Below, in pieces: positions 10,242-19,311 of a stretch of DNA of 64,000 nt. Each line of letters starts with the position of its first letter. Positions within the stretch are counted from its first letter, which is position 1. Source of the DNA: Cellulomonas sp. Root485 (GTDB lineage: Bacteria > Actinomycetota > Actinomycetes > Actinomycetales > Cellulomonadaceae); contig NZ_LMFC01000002.1 of assembly GCF_001426705.1 (NCBI RefSeq), positions 891,905-955,904 of the forward strand, read 5' to 3'. The notes under the pieces were generated by a model. The model searched no databases, had not been told where the DNA came from, and saw nothing but the letters and a program-made list of their open reading frames with translations. The translations under genes and the position numbers were made by a program.

Positions 10242-10380
10242 GGCGTCATCGTCGCAGGTCGGGACGCGGTTGGGGAGACCGGCTCAACGTGCGAGAAATG
10301 CTGCCAGCGGTGGCGCGCATGGGCCGAACGGGTGTAGCCCTTGGGTGTGAGGCGTCGAAGCCTCGGTTCGGAGGTGCTCC

Positions 10381-11676
10381 GTGCGACGACGCACACGGGC
10401 GCTCGCCCTCGTGCTGGGGGTGGGGCTCGTCGCTCCGTTGGCAGCCTGTGCAGGATCCGGGTCCGGGACACCCGTCCTCACCTGGTACATCAACCCGGAC
10501 GACGGTGGCCAGGCCGAGATCGCCAAGCAGTGCACGGAGGCTGCGGCCGGTCAGTACATCATCGAGACGTCCGTCCTGCCGCGCGACGCCAGCGCCCAGC
10601 GCGAGCAGCTGGCCCGACGGCTGGCCGCCAAGGACTCGTCGATCGACATCATGAGTCTCGACCCGCCGTTCATCCCGGAGATGGCCGAGCCCGGTTTCCT
10701 GGCCCCGGTGCCGGACGACGTGGCGCAGCGGGTGACGGAGAACGTCGTGGCCGGTGCGCTGGCCGGGGCGACGTGGGGCGACAAGCTCGTGACCGTCCCG
10801 TTCTGGGCGAACACGCAGCTGCTCTGGTACCGCAAGTCCGTGGCGAAGGCGGCAGGGCTGGATCCGGCCGCGGCGCCGGTGACGTGGGACCAGATCATGA
10901 CCGCGTCCCAGGACCAGGACAAGTACCTCGCCGTCCAGGGCACCAAGGCCGAGTCGCTGACCGTGTGGATCAACGCGCTCATCGCCTCCGCCGGCGGCAC
11001 GATCATCGAGAACCCCGAGGCTCCGGCCGACGAGGTCACTCTCGGGCTGGACAGCCCGGCGGGTGAGGCCGCCGCGACGATCATCGGCACGATCGGCAAG
11101 GAGAACCTCGGCGGGCCCGCCCTGCCGACGGAGGACGAAGGGGCGTCGCTGGCAATCTTCCAGGGCGACAAGGGCTCCTTCATGGTCAACTGGCCGTTCG
11201 TCTGGTCCGCCACCAAGGCGGGCGTCGAGGACGGCACGTTCGACCAGGCGCTCCTCGACGACATCGGCTGGGCGCTGTACCCGCAGGTGACCGCCGACCA
11301 GCCGACCGCTCCGCCCTACGGCGGGATCAACCTCGGCATCGGGGCCTTCAGCAACTACGTCGACCTCTCCTACGCGGCCGCCGAGTGCATCGTGACCCCC
11401 GAGCACCAGGCGCAGTACTTCGCGACGAACGGCAACCCGCCGTCCAACACCGAGGCGTACGACGACCCCGCGGTCACCGAGGCGTTCCCGATGGCGGACG
11501 TCATCCGGGAGTCGCTCGAGCTGGCCGTGCCGCGGCCGCAGACGCCGTACTACAACGAGGTGTCCACCGGCCTGCAGCAGACGTGGCACCCGCCGAGCGC
11601 GGTGACCCCGGAGGTCACGCCGGCCGAGTCGAGCGACCTGATCACCGCCGTGCTTCGAGGGGAGCAGCTGCTATGA
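10381..11676 (+). CDS. lpqY: Sugar ABC transporter substrate-binding lipoprotein, LpqY-like
   Basis: This is the extracytoplasmic binding protein of a sugar importer, 431 residues long. It starts with a GTG at 10381 preceded by GGAGGTG. The N-terminus is a lipoprotein signal with lipobox LAAC (Cys23), so the protein is membrane-anchored. The remainder fits solute-binding protein family 1. The gene order binding protein-permease-permease-ATPase, with one ATPase gene directly attached, is that of lpqY-sugA-sugB-sugC, which imports trehalose in mycobacteria. A C-terminal TPYYNEVSTGLQQ block is reminiscent of that subfamily. Trehalose is therefore the best guess for substrate, with other disaccharides possible. 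It overlaps the next gene by 4 bp. Confidence 0.8.
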   Translation: MRRRTRALALVLGVGLVAPLAACAGSGSGTPVLTWYINPDDGGQAEIAKQCTEAAAGQYIIETSVLPRDASAQREQLARRLAAKDSSIDIMSLDPPFIPEMAEPGFLAPVPDDVAQRVTENVVAGALAGATWGDKLVTVPFWANTQLLWYRKSVAKAAGLDPAAAPVTWDQIMTASQDQDKYLAVQGTKAESLTVWINALIASAGGTIIENPEAPADEVTLGLDSPAGEAAATIIGTIGKENLGGPALPTEDEGASLAIFQGDKGSFMVNWPFVWSATKAGVEDGTFDQALLDDIGWALYPQVTADQPTAPPYGGINLGIGAFSNYVDLSYAAAECIVTPEHQAQYFATNGNPPSNTEAYDDPAVTEAFPMADVIRESLELAVPRPQTPYYNEVSTGLQQTWHPPSAVTPEVTPAESSDLITAVLRGEQLL

Positions 11677-12632
11677 CCACGGTCGCCGACAAGAGGCCGG
11701 ACCTGCGCGACGCAGCAGCGAAGGCCGGCCGCAGCGACCGTGCGAGGTCCGAGGCCCGACTCGGCTGGCTGCTCGCCGGACCGGCGTTCGTCGTCATGCT
11801 CGCCGTCACGCTCTACCCGATCCTGCAGGCCTTCTACGACTCGCTCTTCCACTTCCGGCTCACCGCCCCGGACGACAAGAGCTGGGCCGGTCTGAGCAAC
11901 TACGCGGTCGTGCTGACCGACCCGCTCTTCTGGCAGGCGCTCGGCGTCACCGTCTTCATCACCGTCGTGACCGTCGTGGTCGAGCTGCTCCTCGGCTTCG
12001 CGCTCGCGCTCGTCATGCACCGCGCGATCAAGCAGCTCCGCGGTCTGCTCCGCACGGCGATCCTGGTGCCGTACGGGATCATCACGGTGGTCTCGGCATT
12101 CGCCTGGTTCTACGCGTTCGACATCAACTCCGGGTACATCAACCACTGGTTCGCCTGGGTGCCCGGGATCAGCACGGACCTCAACTGGTTCGCCCAGCAG
12201 GGCACCAGCCTCTTCGTCATCATCCTGTCGGAGATCTGGAAGACCACGCCGTTCATCTCCCTCCTCCTGCTCGCCGGCCTCTCACAGGTGCCGACCGAGC
12301 TGGAGGAGGCCGCGGAGGTCGACGGTGCCACGTGGTGGCAGCGCCTGACGCGGGTGGTCCTGCCGAACATGAAGGCCGCGATCATGGTGGCGGTCCTGTT
12401 CCGGGCCCTCGACGCGTTCCGGATCTTCGACAACGTGTTCATCATGACCAACGGGGCCAACGGCACCGAGGTGCTGTCGCTGCTCGCCTACCGGACGTCG
12501 ATCGGGCGGCTCGAGATCGGCCTCGGCTCCGCGATCTCCGTGCTGCTCTTCCTGTGCGTGATCGGCATCTGCTGGGTCGCGGTGAAGCTCTTCAAGGTCG
12601 ATCTGGCCGGCGGCGCGAGGGGGGCGGGCTGA
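11673..12632 (+). CDS. sugA: Sugar ABC transporter permease, SugA-like (MalF family)
   Basis: This 319-residue inner-membrane permease has six predicted helices, the first at about residues 34-54. The binding-protein-dependent permease EAA loop reads EEAAEVDGATWWQRLTRVVLP, where the ATPase docks. The start ATG at 11673 overlaps the lpqY stop (ATGA). An open frame extends much further upstream but lies inside lpqY and is not used. The gene ends in a TGATG overlap with sugB, indicating coupled translation. It heterodimerises with the next permease to form the channel. Confidence 0.9.
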   Translation: MTTVADKRPDLRDAAAKAGRSDRARSEARLGWLLAGPAFVVMLAVTLYPILQAFYDSLFHFRLTAPDDKSWAGLSNYAVVLTDPLFWQALGVTVFITVVTVVVELLLGFALALVMHRAIKQLRGLLRTAILVPYGIITVVSAFAWFYAFDINSGYINHWFAWVPGISTDLNWFAQQGTSLFVIILSEIWKTTPFISLLLLAGLSQVPTELEEAAEVDGATWWQRLTRVVLPNMKAAIMVAVLFRALDAFRIFDNVFIMTNGANGTEVLSLLAYRTSIGRLEIGLGSAISVLLFLCVIGICWVAVKLFKVDLAGGARGAG

Positions 12633-13480
12633 TGAAGCAGCTGTCGACGAGGGCGAAGTGGGCCTGGGCCCTCATCACGATCTTCGTCATCTCCTACGCG
12701 CTCTTCCCGATCGTCTCGATCTTCGCGACGTCGTTCAAGCTGCCGTCCCAGCTCAACCTCGGGCTGTTCTGGCCGAAGACCTGGTCGACCGTCAACTACG
12801 AGGAGATCCTCGCGCCGGGCGGGTCCGCCCAGACGCTGTTCCTGTCCTCGCTGCGCAACTCGATCGGCATCTGCCTGATCGCCACGGCCATCGCGGTCGT
12901 CCTGGCCACGCTCGCGGCGTACGCCATCGCCCGTCTCGACTTCCCCGGCAAGCGGCTCGTCCTCCTGACCGCCCTGGGGGTGTCGATCTTCCCCGTCATC
13001 TCGATCGTCACGCCGCTGTTCAACCTGTGGCGCAACATCGGCCTCTACGACACCTGGCTCGGGCTGATCATCCCGTACCTGTCGCTGACGCTGCCGATCT
13101 CCATCTGGACGCTCGCGGCCTTCTTCCGGCAGATCCCGTGGGAGCTCGAGCAGGCCGCCCAGGTGGACGGGGCGACCACGTGGCAGGCCTTCCGCAAGGC
13201 GATCGTGCCGCTCGCCGCACCGGGCGTGTTCACCACCGCGCTGATCGCGTTCTTCATCGCGTGGAACGACTTCGTCTACGGCATCTCGCTCACGTCCACC
13301 GACCGCGCCCGTCCCGTCCCGGCCGCGCTGGCGTTCTTCACCGGCGCCTCGCAGTTCGAGGAGCCGACGGGGTCCATCTCTGCCGCCGCCATCATCGTGA
13401 CCATCCCGGTGGTCATCCTCGTCCTGCTCTTCCAACGCCAGATCGTGTCCGGCCTGACCCAGGGCGCCGTCAAGGGCTGA
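12632..13480 (+). CDS. sugB: Sugar ABC transporter permease, SugB-like (MalG family)
   Basis: This 282-residue membrane protein is the second permease subunit. The EAA motif appears as EQAAQVDGATTWQAFRKAIVPL. Six hydrophobic segments are visible, the first at residues 12-32. The ATG at 12632 shares one base with the stop of sugA. The protein pairs with SugA and docks on SugC through the EAA loop. Confidence 0.9.
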   Translation: MKQLSTRAKWAWALITIFVISYALFPIVSIFATSFKLPSQLNLGLFWPKTWSTVNYEEILAPGGSAQTLFLSSLRNSIGICLIATAIAVVLATLAAYAIARLDFPGKRLVLLTALGVSIFPVISIVTPLFNLWRNIGLYDTWLGLIIPYLSLTLPISIWTLAAFFRQIPWELEQAAQVDGATTWQAFRKAIVPLAAPGVFTTALIAFFIAWNDFVYGISLTSTDRARPVPAALAFFTGASQFEEPTGSISAAAIIVTIPVVILVLLFQRQIVSGLTQGAVKG

Positions 13481-13496
13481 CCACGAAGGAGATCCG

Positions 13497-14753
13497 ATGG
13501 CCGCCATCACTCTCAAGGACATCGTCAAGCAGTACGGCGACGGCTTCCTCGCCGTGAAGGGCGTCAGCCTGGACATCGCCGACGGCGAGTTCGTCATCCT
13601 CGTCGGCCCGTCCGGCTGCGGGAAGTCGACGCTGCTGCGCATGATCGTCGGCCTCGAGGACATCACCGCGGGCGAGCTGACCATCGGCGGGACCCGCGTC
13701 AACGACAAGGCGCCGCGCGACCGCAAGCTCGCCATGGTGTTCCAGAACTACGCCCTCTACCCCCACCTGACGGTGTTCGAGAACATCGCCTTCCCGCTGC
13801 GCCTGCAGAAGGGGCAGTTCACCGAGCAGCAGATCACCGAGAAGGTCGAGTTCGCCGCCAAGACCCTCGAGCTGCAGGACCACCTGCAGCGCAAGCCTGC
13901 GAACCTGTCCGGCGGGCAGCGGCAGCGCGTCGCGATGGGCCGCGCGATCGTCCGGGAGGCGCAGGCCTTCCTCTTCGACGAGCCCCTGTCCAACCTCGAC
14001 GCCAAGCTGCGCGGCCAGATGCGCACCGAGATCGCCCGCATGCAGCGTCGCCTCGGCACGACGACCGTCTACGTCACGCACGACCAGACCGAGGCCATGA
14101 CCCTGGGCGACCGCGTCGCGGTGCTCCGCAAGGGCGAGCTCCAGCAGGTCGCCAGCCCGCGTGGCCTCTACGAGCAGCCCGTGAACCTCTTCGTCGCCGG
14201 CTTCATCGGCTCCCCGCCGATGAACTTCCTGCCGGGGGAGGTCGACGGGTCGACGATGCACCTGCCGTTCGCCGACGTCCCGATCTCCGCCGACCTCGCG
14301 TCCAAGCTCGGCGGCAAGAACCTCGTCATCGTCGGCATCCGCCCGGAGCACTTCGAGGACGCCAACCTGCTGGAGGAGTCCAAGGTGTCGTCCGGCGTGA
14401 CGTTCACCGCGCCCGTGGACGTCAGCGAGTGGCTCGGCTCGGAGCTCTACGCCTACATCCCGTTCGAGACGAACCCGAACGTCGCGCAGACCCTCGAGGA
14501 GCTCGACCGCGACCTCGACGGCGAGGGTCTGCGCACCCAGCTCATCGTCACGCTCGGGTCCGAGACGAAGGTCCGCGACGGCGACGACGCGAACCTCTGG
14601 TTCGACCCCGCCCGCATGATGGTGTTCGACCCCGAGACCGGCGAGAACCTCACCTGGGACGCGGAGAGCGCGAAGACGATCGACCAGGAGAACGAGGCCG
14701 ACCGCAAGGCGTCGCTCGAGCGGGCGCAGGCACGCGAGAAGGCCAACGCCTGA
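13497..14753 (+). CDS. sugC: Sugar ABC transporter ATPase, SugC/UgpC/MsmX type
   Basis: This 418-residue ATPase energises the sugar importer. Walker A is GPSGCGKST (residues 37-45), the Q-loop is FQNYALYPH, the signature is LSGGQRQR, Walker B is LFDEP and the switch histidine is in THDQTEA. After the ATPase core, from about residue 240, comes the TOBE/MalK-type regulatory domain, slightly longer than usual and ending in a charged tail. It follows sugB after 16 bp with an AAGGAG ribosome-binding site. A PfkB kinase converges on its 3' end. Confidence 0.92.
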   Translation: MAAITLKDIVKQYGDGFLAVKGVSLDIADGEFVILVGPSGCGKSTLLRMIVGLEDITAGELTIGGTRVNDKAPRDRKLAMVFQNYALYPHLTVFENIAFPLRLQKGQFTEQQITEKVEFAAKTLELQDHLQRKPANLSGGQRQRVAMGRAIVREAQAFLFDEPLSNLDAKLRGQMRTEIARMQRRLGTTTVYVTHDQTEAMTLGDRVAVLRKGELQQVASPRGLYEQPVNLFVAGFIGSPPMNFLPGEVDGSTMHLPFADVPISADLASKLGGKNLVIVGIRPEHFEDANLLEESKVSSGVTFTAPVDVSEWLGSELYAYIPFETNPNVAQTLEELDRDLDGEGLRTQLIVTLGSETKVRDGDDANLWFDPARMMVFDPETGENLTWDAESAKTIDQENEADRKASLERAQAREKANA

Positions 14754-14774
14754 CGTTCGCTCCGGATCGTCCGC

Positions 14775-15707
14775 TCAGTCGAGCTCGGCCGAGCGCGGCG
14801 GGTTCGCGCCTGCGCGCGACACCGTGATCGCGGCGATACGCGCACACCGCTCCAGGACGCCCTCCACCGTGGCGGCGTCGACGTCCGCCAGCGCCTGCCG
14901 ACGGTCCGCCCCGAGCAGCCCGGCCGACCAGAGCCCGTCGATCAGCCCGCCCATGAACGAGTCCCCGGCACCGACGGTGTCCGCGACCTGCACCTTCGGG
15001 GCCGCCACCGACATCCGCGCCCCCGCGGACGTGCTCGCGAACGCCCCCTCACCGCCGTGCGTGACGACGACGAGCGACGGCCCGGACCGGCTCCACTCCT
15101 CGGCGATCTCCGCCGGCGCGACACCCGGGTGCAGCCACGCGAGGTCCTCGTCGCTGACCTTCACGACGTCCGCCAGCCGGACCAGCGCGTCGACGACGGG
15201 CAGGGCGTGCGCGGGCGAGCCCATGAGCACGGGCCGCAGGTTGGGGTCGTAGGTGATGGTCGACGTCGCGCGGCTGCGCGCCACGATCGTCGCGACCGCG
15301 GCGCCGCCGGGCTGCAGCACCGTCGCGATCGAGCCTGTGTGCACGACGAGGGGGTGGCCGGGCTCCTCGTCCCACGTCTCGGGCAGGTCCCACTCGAGGT
15401 CGAACTCGTACGACGCGGTCCCCTCGGCGTCGAGGTGCGCGGTCGCCACGGGGGTGCGCACCGCCGAGCGGTTGCCCTGCAGGACGTTGACGCCCGAACC
15501 GCGCAGGTGCCGGCGCACCAGGTCGCCGTCCGTGTCCTGACCGAGCCACGTCAGCAGGTCCACGCGGCGCCCGAGACGGCCGAGCCCGAGCGCGACGTTG
15601 GCGGGGCTGCCGCCGGGGTGCTGCGCGCGGCTGCCGTCCGGGCGTGTGACCACGTCGATGAGCGCCTCGCCGATGACGAGGGCCCGGTCTGCGGTCTGCG
15701 TGGTCAT
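14775..15707 (-). CDS. PfkB-family carbohydrate kinase (fructokinase-like)
   Basis: This 310-residue cytoplasmic sugar kinase phosphorylates a sugar with ATP. It has the two PfkB signatures: [15 protein letters not shown] near residues 30-45 and [16 protein letters not shown] near residue 250, with the catalytic Asp in GAGD. The ATG at 15707 is preceded by GAGGAG and overlaps the stop of xseB (ATGA), so it is translated in coupling with that gene although their roles are unrelated. It converges on sugC with 21 bp between them. A role in metabolism of a sugar taken up by the neighbouring importer is possible but not shown. Fructose is the usual substrate of this subgroup. Confidence 0.88.
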   Translation of the reverse strand: MTTQTADRALVIGEALIDVVTRPDGSRAQHPGGSPANVALGLGRLGRRVDLLTWLGQDTDGDLVRRHLRGSGVNVLQGNRSAVRTPVATAHLDAEGTASYEFDLEWDLPETWDEEPGHPLVVHTGSIATVLQPGGAAVATIVARSRATSTITYDPNLRPVLMGSPAHALPVVDALVRLADVVKVSDEDLAWLHPGVAPAEIAEEWSRSGPSLVVVTHGGEGAFASTSAGARMSVAAPKVQVADTVGAGDSFMGGLIDGLWSAGLLGADRRQALADVDAATVEGVLERCARIAAITVSRAGANPPRSAELD

Positions 15708-15988
15708 CGGATCTCCTCGTCGTCGTCGGTCGTGTCCGTCGTCCGGGCCGCGGTGTCCCGCACGGCACTGAGTCGCTCGCGTGCCCCGTCCAGCCACTCC
15801 TGGCACCGCGTCGCCAGCGCCTCGCCGCGCTCCCAGAGCGCGAGCGACTCCTCGAGCGTCGCTGCCCCGGCCTCCAGCCGGGCGACGACCGTGACGAGCT
15901 CGTCGCGGGCCTCCTCGTACCCGAGGGCGGCGACGTCCGCGTTCGGGTCCGAGGACGCGGGCGGAGAGGACTGGGACGGCTTCGGCAC
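15704..15988 (-). CDS. xseB: Exodeoxyribonuclease VII small subunit
   Basis: This is the small helical subunit of exonuclease VII, which multimerises on XseA and degrades single-stranded DNA. The family block [18 protein letters not shown] and the following [15 protein letters not shown] are present. The start is uncertain. An ATG at 16129 would overlap the start of the oppositely oriented gene at 16128 and would add an atypical Pro/Ser-rich leader, so I use the in-frame GTG at 15988, giving 94 residues, normal for the family. Its partner gene xseA lies 650 bp away on the same strand, separated by a plus-strand gene, whereas the two are usually adjacent. The stop overlaps the PfkB kinase gene. 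Confidence 0.88.
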   Translation of the reverse strand: MPKPSQSSPPASSDPNADVAALGYEEARDELVTVVARLEAGAATLEESLALWERGEALATRCQEWLDGARERLSAVRDTAARTTDTTDDDEEIR

Positions 15989-16127
15989 GGGGACAGTCAA
16001 CCAGGACGAGCCCACACCGTCGGCCGGCGTCCGCGCGCTCGGCCGCGCGTGCCGTGATGCCTGCGACACCCGCACGCTCGGTACGGTCGCCGGTGCGGGC
16101 ACACCGTCGTGACGTCGGGAGGGCGGC

Positions 16128-16592
16128 ATGAGACTGACATCGCACGACGGGACCGCCGCCGAGCTGCGCCTGCTCGGCTACGAGCGCCCTGCGCCACCGC
16201 AGGGGCGCGAGGACTGGGATGCGAACTGGCTCTACCTCGCCGGGCGCTTCACGCTGCCCGACGGACGGTCCTGGACGTTCCGGGACGCGTGCCTGACCAC
16301 GTGGGAGGCGCGTGAGCTGGGGGCGTGGTTCCGCCGGGTGGTGTCCGGTGTCGAGCCCGCCGCCGGGGACGCTCGGGTCCGCGGGTTCACGGAGCCGAGC
16401 CTCGCGGTCAGCCTGGCGCGTCGGACGGACGGCGTCGTGACCGTCCGCGTGCACCTGGCGGTCGAGGCCCGACCGCCGTGGCTCGACGAGGACGTCGACG
16501 AGCACGTGCTGGAGCTGTCGATGGGCCTCGCCGAGCTTGCGCGCGCAGCGGACGCCTGGGACGAGGAGATCGCGGCGTTCCCCGAGCGCTGA
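16128..16592 (+). CDS. WapI-type (polymorphic toxin) immunity-like protein
   Basis: This 154-residue soluble protein resembles the small actinobacterial proteins annotated as WapI family immunity protein. The shared wording is a DNWL-like segment ([16 protein letters not shown]), then [25 protein letters not shown] and [12 protein letters not shown]. The assignment is from memory of the family, not from a search. The ATG has a strong GGGAGGG ribosome-binding site. No toxin gene is nearby. It sits alone on the plus strand between xseB and xseA, which suggests an orphan immunity gene inserted into a conserved locus. Homologues are small and of unknown mechanism, so binding a toxin domain is an inference. 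Confidence 0.6.
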   Translation: MRLTSHDGTAAELRLLGYERPAPPQGREDWDANWLYLAGRFTLPDGRSWTFRDACLTTWEARELGAWFRRVVSGVEPAAGDARVRGFTEPSLAVSLARRTDGVVTVRVHLAVEARPPWLDEDVDEHVLELSMGLAELARAADAWDEEIAAFPER

Positions 16593-16642
16593 GCCGTGCT
16601 CCGCGACCCGGGGCTGGGGACATCGACCAGTCCGCGCCCGCC

Positions 16643-17917
16643 TCAGCCCGTCGTGACCGTCGCGGCCAGCTCCCCGCGGGCGACCCGGATCCGCAACCGC
16701 TCGTCGGGCGCGACGTCGTCCGGGTCGCGGACCACGTGCCCGTCGGCGCCCTGCACCACGGCGTAGCCGCGGTCGAGCGTGGCGGCAGGCGACAGCGCCC
16801 GGACCTGAGCGGCGAGCCCGGCCACCTCGGCGCGGCCGTGCACGAGCGCGGTGTGCAGCGACCGGCGCGCACTCTCGCGCAGGGCGTCGACGCGGTGCTC
16901 GTGCACGTCCACCAGCGTCGTCGGGTTGGCCAGCACCGGCCGGCTGCGCCAGTGGTCGAGCCCGCTCTGCTCCCGGGTCAGGCGGTGCGTGAGTGCAGCC
17001 CGGGCACGCAGCCGCGCCTGGGTCAGCCGCGAGCGCTCCTCGCTGACGTCCGGCACGATCCGCTTGGCGGCGTCGGTCGGCGTCGAGGCGCGGAAGTCCG
17101 CGACCAGGTCCAGCAGCGGCGTGTCGAGGTGGTGCCCGATCGCGCTGACCAGGGGCGTCCGGCAGGCGGCCGCCGCACGCACCAGGGACTCGTTGCTGAA
17201 CGGCAGCAGGTCCTCGAACGACCCACCGCCGCGCGCGACCACGATCACGTCGACGCGCGGGTCCCGGTCCAGCTCCGCGATGGCCGCGCTGACCTCGGGC
17301 ACCGCCCGCGGTCCCTGCACGGTCACGCGGCGGATCTCGAACTGCACCGCCGACCACCGGGCACGCGCGTTGGAGACCACGTCGTGCTCGGCGTCTCCCT
17401 GCTGGGCGACGATCAGCCCGACGACCGCCGGCAGGAACGGCAGCGCACGCTTGCGCGACGGCTCGAACAGCCCCTCGGCGCCGAGCACGCCCTTGAGGTG
17501 CTCGATCCGCGCGAGCAGCTCACCCAGCCCGACCAGCCGCACGTCGTCGGCGGCGAACGTCAGGGTCCCCTTCTTGGCGTGGAACTGCGGTCGGGCGTGC
17601 ACGACGAGGTGCGCGCCGTCCGCGAGCTTGTCCGCGAGCTTGTCGATGGCGAACGCCGGGGCCGTGACCGACAGCGACATGTCGAGGTCGGTGTCGCGCA
17701 GAGTCAGGAAGTAGAGGGTGTTCCACTTCTTCAGGTTCAGCACCTGCCCCTCGACCCACACCGGCGGCATCTTCGCGATGTAGTCGGCGATCTTCGGGGC
17801 CAGGTGCCGCACCGGCCACGGGCGGTCGGGGGTGGTGTCTGCCGCGCGCAGCGGGGGAGGGCCGGCCGTCGCCGGGGTGCTCAGGGGGCCGGTGCTCACG
17901 CGCCCAGCCTGCCTCAT
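16643..17917 (-). CDS. xseA: Exodeoxyribonuclease VII large subunit
   Basis: This is the catalytic subunit of the single-strand exonuclease, 424 residues. An OB-fold lies at about residues 35-115 (PVWVEGQVLNL, FLTLRD), followed by the nuclease domain and a long helical region that binds XseB. The residues reported as catalytic in E. coli appear retained: Asp in DAEHD, Arg in VARGGGS, and His and Asp in GHHLD near residue 263. That last motif is usually GHExD, so the Glu is replaced by His here. The ATG at 17917 is used. A GTG six codons later (17899) is an alternative, because neither start has a convincing ribosome-binding site. Confidence 0.92.
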   Translation of the reverse strand: MRQAGRVSTGPLSTPATAGPPPLRAADTTPDRPWPVRHLAPKIADYIAKMPPVWVEGQVLNLKKWNTLYFLTLRDTDLDMSLSVTAPAFAIDKLADKLADGAHLVVHARPQFHAKKGTLTFAADDVRLVGLGELLARIEHLKGVLGAEGLFEPSRKRALPFLPAVVGLIVAQQGDAEHDVVSNARARWSAVQFEIRRVTVQGPRAVPEVSAAIAELDRDPRVDVIVVARGGGSFEDLLPFSNESLVRAAAACRTPLVSAIGHHLDTPLLDLVADFRASTPTDAAKRIVPDVSEERSRLTQARLRARAALTHRLTREQSGLDHWRSRPVLANPTTLVDVHEHRVDALRESARRSLHTALVHGRAEVAGLAAQVRALSPAATLDRGYAVVQGADGHVVRDPDDVAPDERLRIRVARGELAATVTTG

Positions 17918-18022
17918 GGCACCGACATCTCCGGCCGCGCCGCATGTGACCGGGCCGTGCGGGTCGGGTGCAGGTCACACCTGCTGGGCGCCTCCGAGCC
18001 GGGCCGACGCGGCCCGCCGATC

Positions 18023-18028
18023 TAGACT
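18023..18028 (+). promoter_or_regulatory. TAGACT -10 element, probable leaderless promoter of ispH
   Basis: TAGACT ends 6 nt before the ispH GTG, so transcription would begin at or next to the start codon. No ribosome-binding site fits in between. A weak inverted repeat (TGTGACC at 17945 and GGTCACA at 17973) lies upstream. Confidence 0.55.
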
Positions 18029-18034
18029 CGGACC

Positions 18035-19093
18035 GTGACCTCCCCGACCGTCTCCGCCTCCGGCACGCCCTCCGGCACGCCCGCCACCGGCAAGCGCGTC
18101 CTGCTGGCCGCCCCCCGCGGCTACTGCGCGGGCGTCGACCGCGCGGTCATCGCCGTCGAGAAGGCGCTCGAGCACTACGGCGCCCCCGTGTACGTGCGCA
18201 AGGAGATCGTGCACAACCGGTACGTCGTCGAGACCCTCGCCGCCCGGGGTGCCGTGTTCGTGGACGAGACCGACGAGGTGCCCGAGGGCGCCCACGTCGT
18301 CTTCTCCGCGCACGGCGTCTCGCCCGCGGTCCACGCGCAGGCGGCGGCGCGGAACCTCCAGACCATCGACGCGACCTGCCCGCTGGTCACCAAGGTCCAC
18401 AAGGAAGCCGTGCGGTTCGCGTCCGAGGACTACGACATCCTCCTCATCGGGCACGACGGCCACGAGGAGGTCGAGGGCACGTACGGCGAGGCGCCCGACC
18501 ACATCCAGGTGGTGAACTCGCCGGACGCCGTGGCCGACGTCGTCGTCCGAGACCCCGACCGGCTCATCTGGATCTCGCAGACCACGCTCTCCGTCGACGA
18601 GACCATGGACACGGTCCGTCGACTGCGCGAGCGCTTCCCCAACCTGCAGGACCCGCCCAGCGACGACATCTGCTACGCCACCCAGAACCGCCAGGTGGCC
18701 GTCAAGAAGCTGGCGCCGGAGTGCGACCTGGTCATCACGGTCGGCTCGGCGAACTCGTCCAACTCCGTCCGGCTGGTCGAGGTCGCCCTGGACGCCGGTG
18801 CCCGGACGTCCTACCGCGTCGACCAGGCCTCCGAGATCGACCTCGCGTGGCTCGACGGCGTCACCACCGTCGGCGTCACGTCGGGCGCATCAGTCCCGGA
18901 GATCCTGGTCAAGGACGTCCTCGCCCTGCTCGCCGAGCACGGCTTCGGCGACGTCCAGGAGGTCCGCACCGCGACCGAGGACCTCATGTTCTCGCTGCCC
19001 CGCGAGCTGCGCGCCGACCTCAAGGCCGCCGGCAAGGCCCCGGCCGTCCCGCGCCGCGAGGGCCGCACGTCGCTGGACGTCCAGACCGCCTGA
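18035..19093 (+). CDS. ispH: 4-hydroxy-3-methylbut-2-enyl diphosphate reductase
   Basis: IspH (LytB) performs the last step of the non-mevalonate isoprenoid pathway, reducing HMBPP to IPP and DMAPP with a [4Fe-4S] cluster. The three cluster cysteines are visible in GYCAGV (C31), DATCPL (C115) and ICYATQNRQ (C213). The length of 352 residues is normal after a short disordered Ser/Thr/Gly-rich start. The GTG start lies 6 nt after a TAGACT -10 element and has no ribosome-binding site. It diverges from xseA, the arrangement seen in M. tuberculosis. Confidence 0.96.
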   Translation: MTSPTVSASGTPSGTPATGKRVLLAAPRGYCAGVDRAVIAVEKALEHYGAPVYVRKEIVHNRYVVETLAARGAVFVDETDEVPEGAHVVFSAHGVSPAVHAQAAARNLQTIDATCPLVTKVHKEAVRFASEDYDILLIGHDGHEEVEGTYGEAPDHIQVVNSPDAVADVVVRDPDRLIWISQTTLSVDETMDTVRRLRERFPNLQDPPSDDICYATQNRQVAVKKLAPECDLVITVGSANSSNSVRLVEVALDAGARTSYRVDQASEIDLAWLDGVTTVGVTSGASVPEILVKDVLALLAEHGFGDVQEVRTATEDLMFSLPRELRADLKAAGKAPAVPRREGRTSLDVQTA

Positions 19094-19233
19094 CCGGGAG
19101 CAGCCCGCCGCGTGACCACAGCGGCGTCGTGCCCCCCGGTCGAGCGGCGTCGCGAACCCAGCCCTGAGTGTCGCCGAGCGTGCCCGCGCCGCCACTCATG
19201 CCCTGTTCGCGACCGCGCCCCGTCTGTCCCCGC

Positions 19234-19288
19234 CGAACCCGACAGGGGTGCCGCCCTCCGGCCCTGAACGCCCTCCATGTCGGGTTCG
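19234..19288. terminator. Inverted repeat between convergent ispH and rmuC
   Basis: An 11-bp perfect inverted repeat (CGAACCCGACA / TGTCGGGTTCG) with a 33-nt interior lies in the 218-bp gap between the 3' ends of ispH and rmuC. A bidirectional terminator is the likely role, though the long loop makes it less typical. The rest of the gap shows no gene. Confidence 0.4.
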
Positions 19289-19311
19289 ACGCGCGCTGTG
19301 CGCCGGGGGTG

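Noticed and set aside
16128..16129. xseB starting with the ATG at 16129
   Set aside because: It would overlap the start of the plus-strand gene head-to-head and add an atypical Ser/Pro-rich leader of over 40 residues. The family normally begins just before the YEEARDELV block.
17123..17137. Loss of XseA catalysis
   Set aside because: Although the motif is altered, the residues reported as catalytic (His, two Asp and the RGGG Arg) are all present, so inactivation is not supported.
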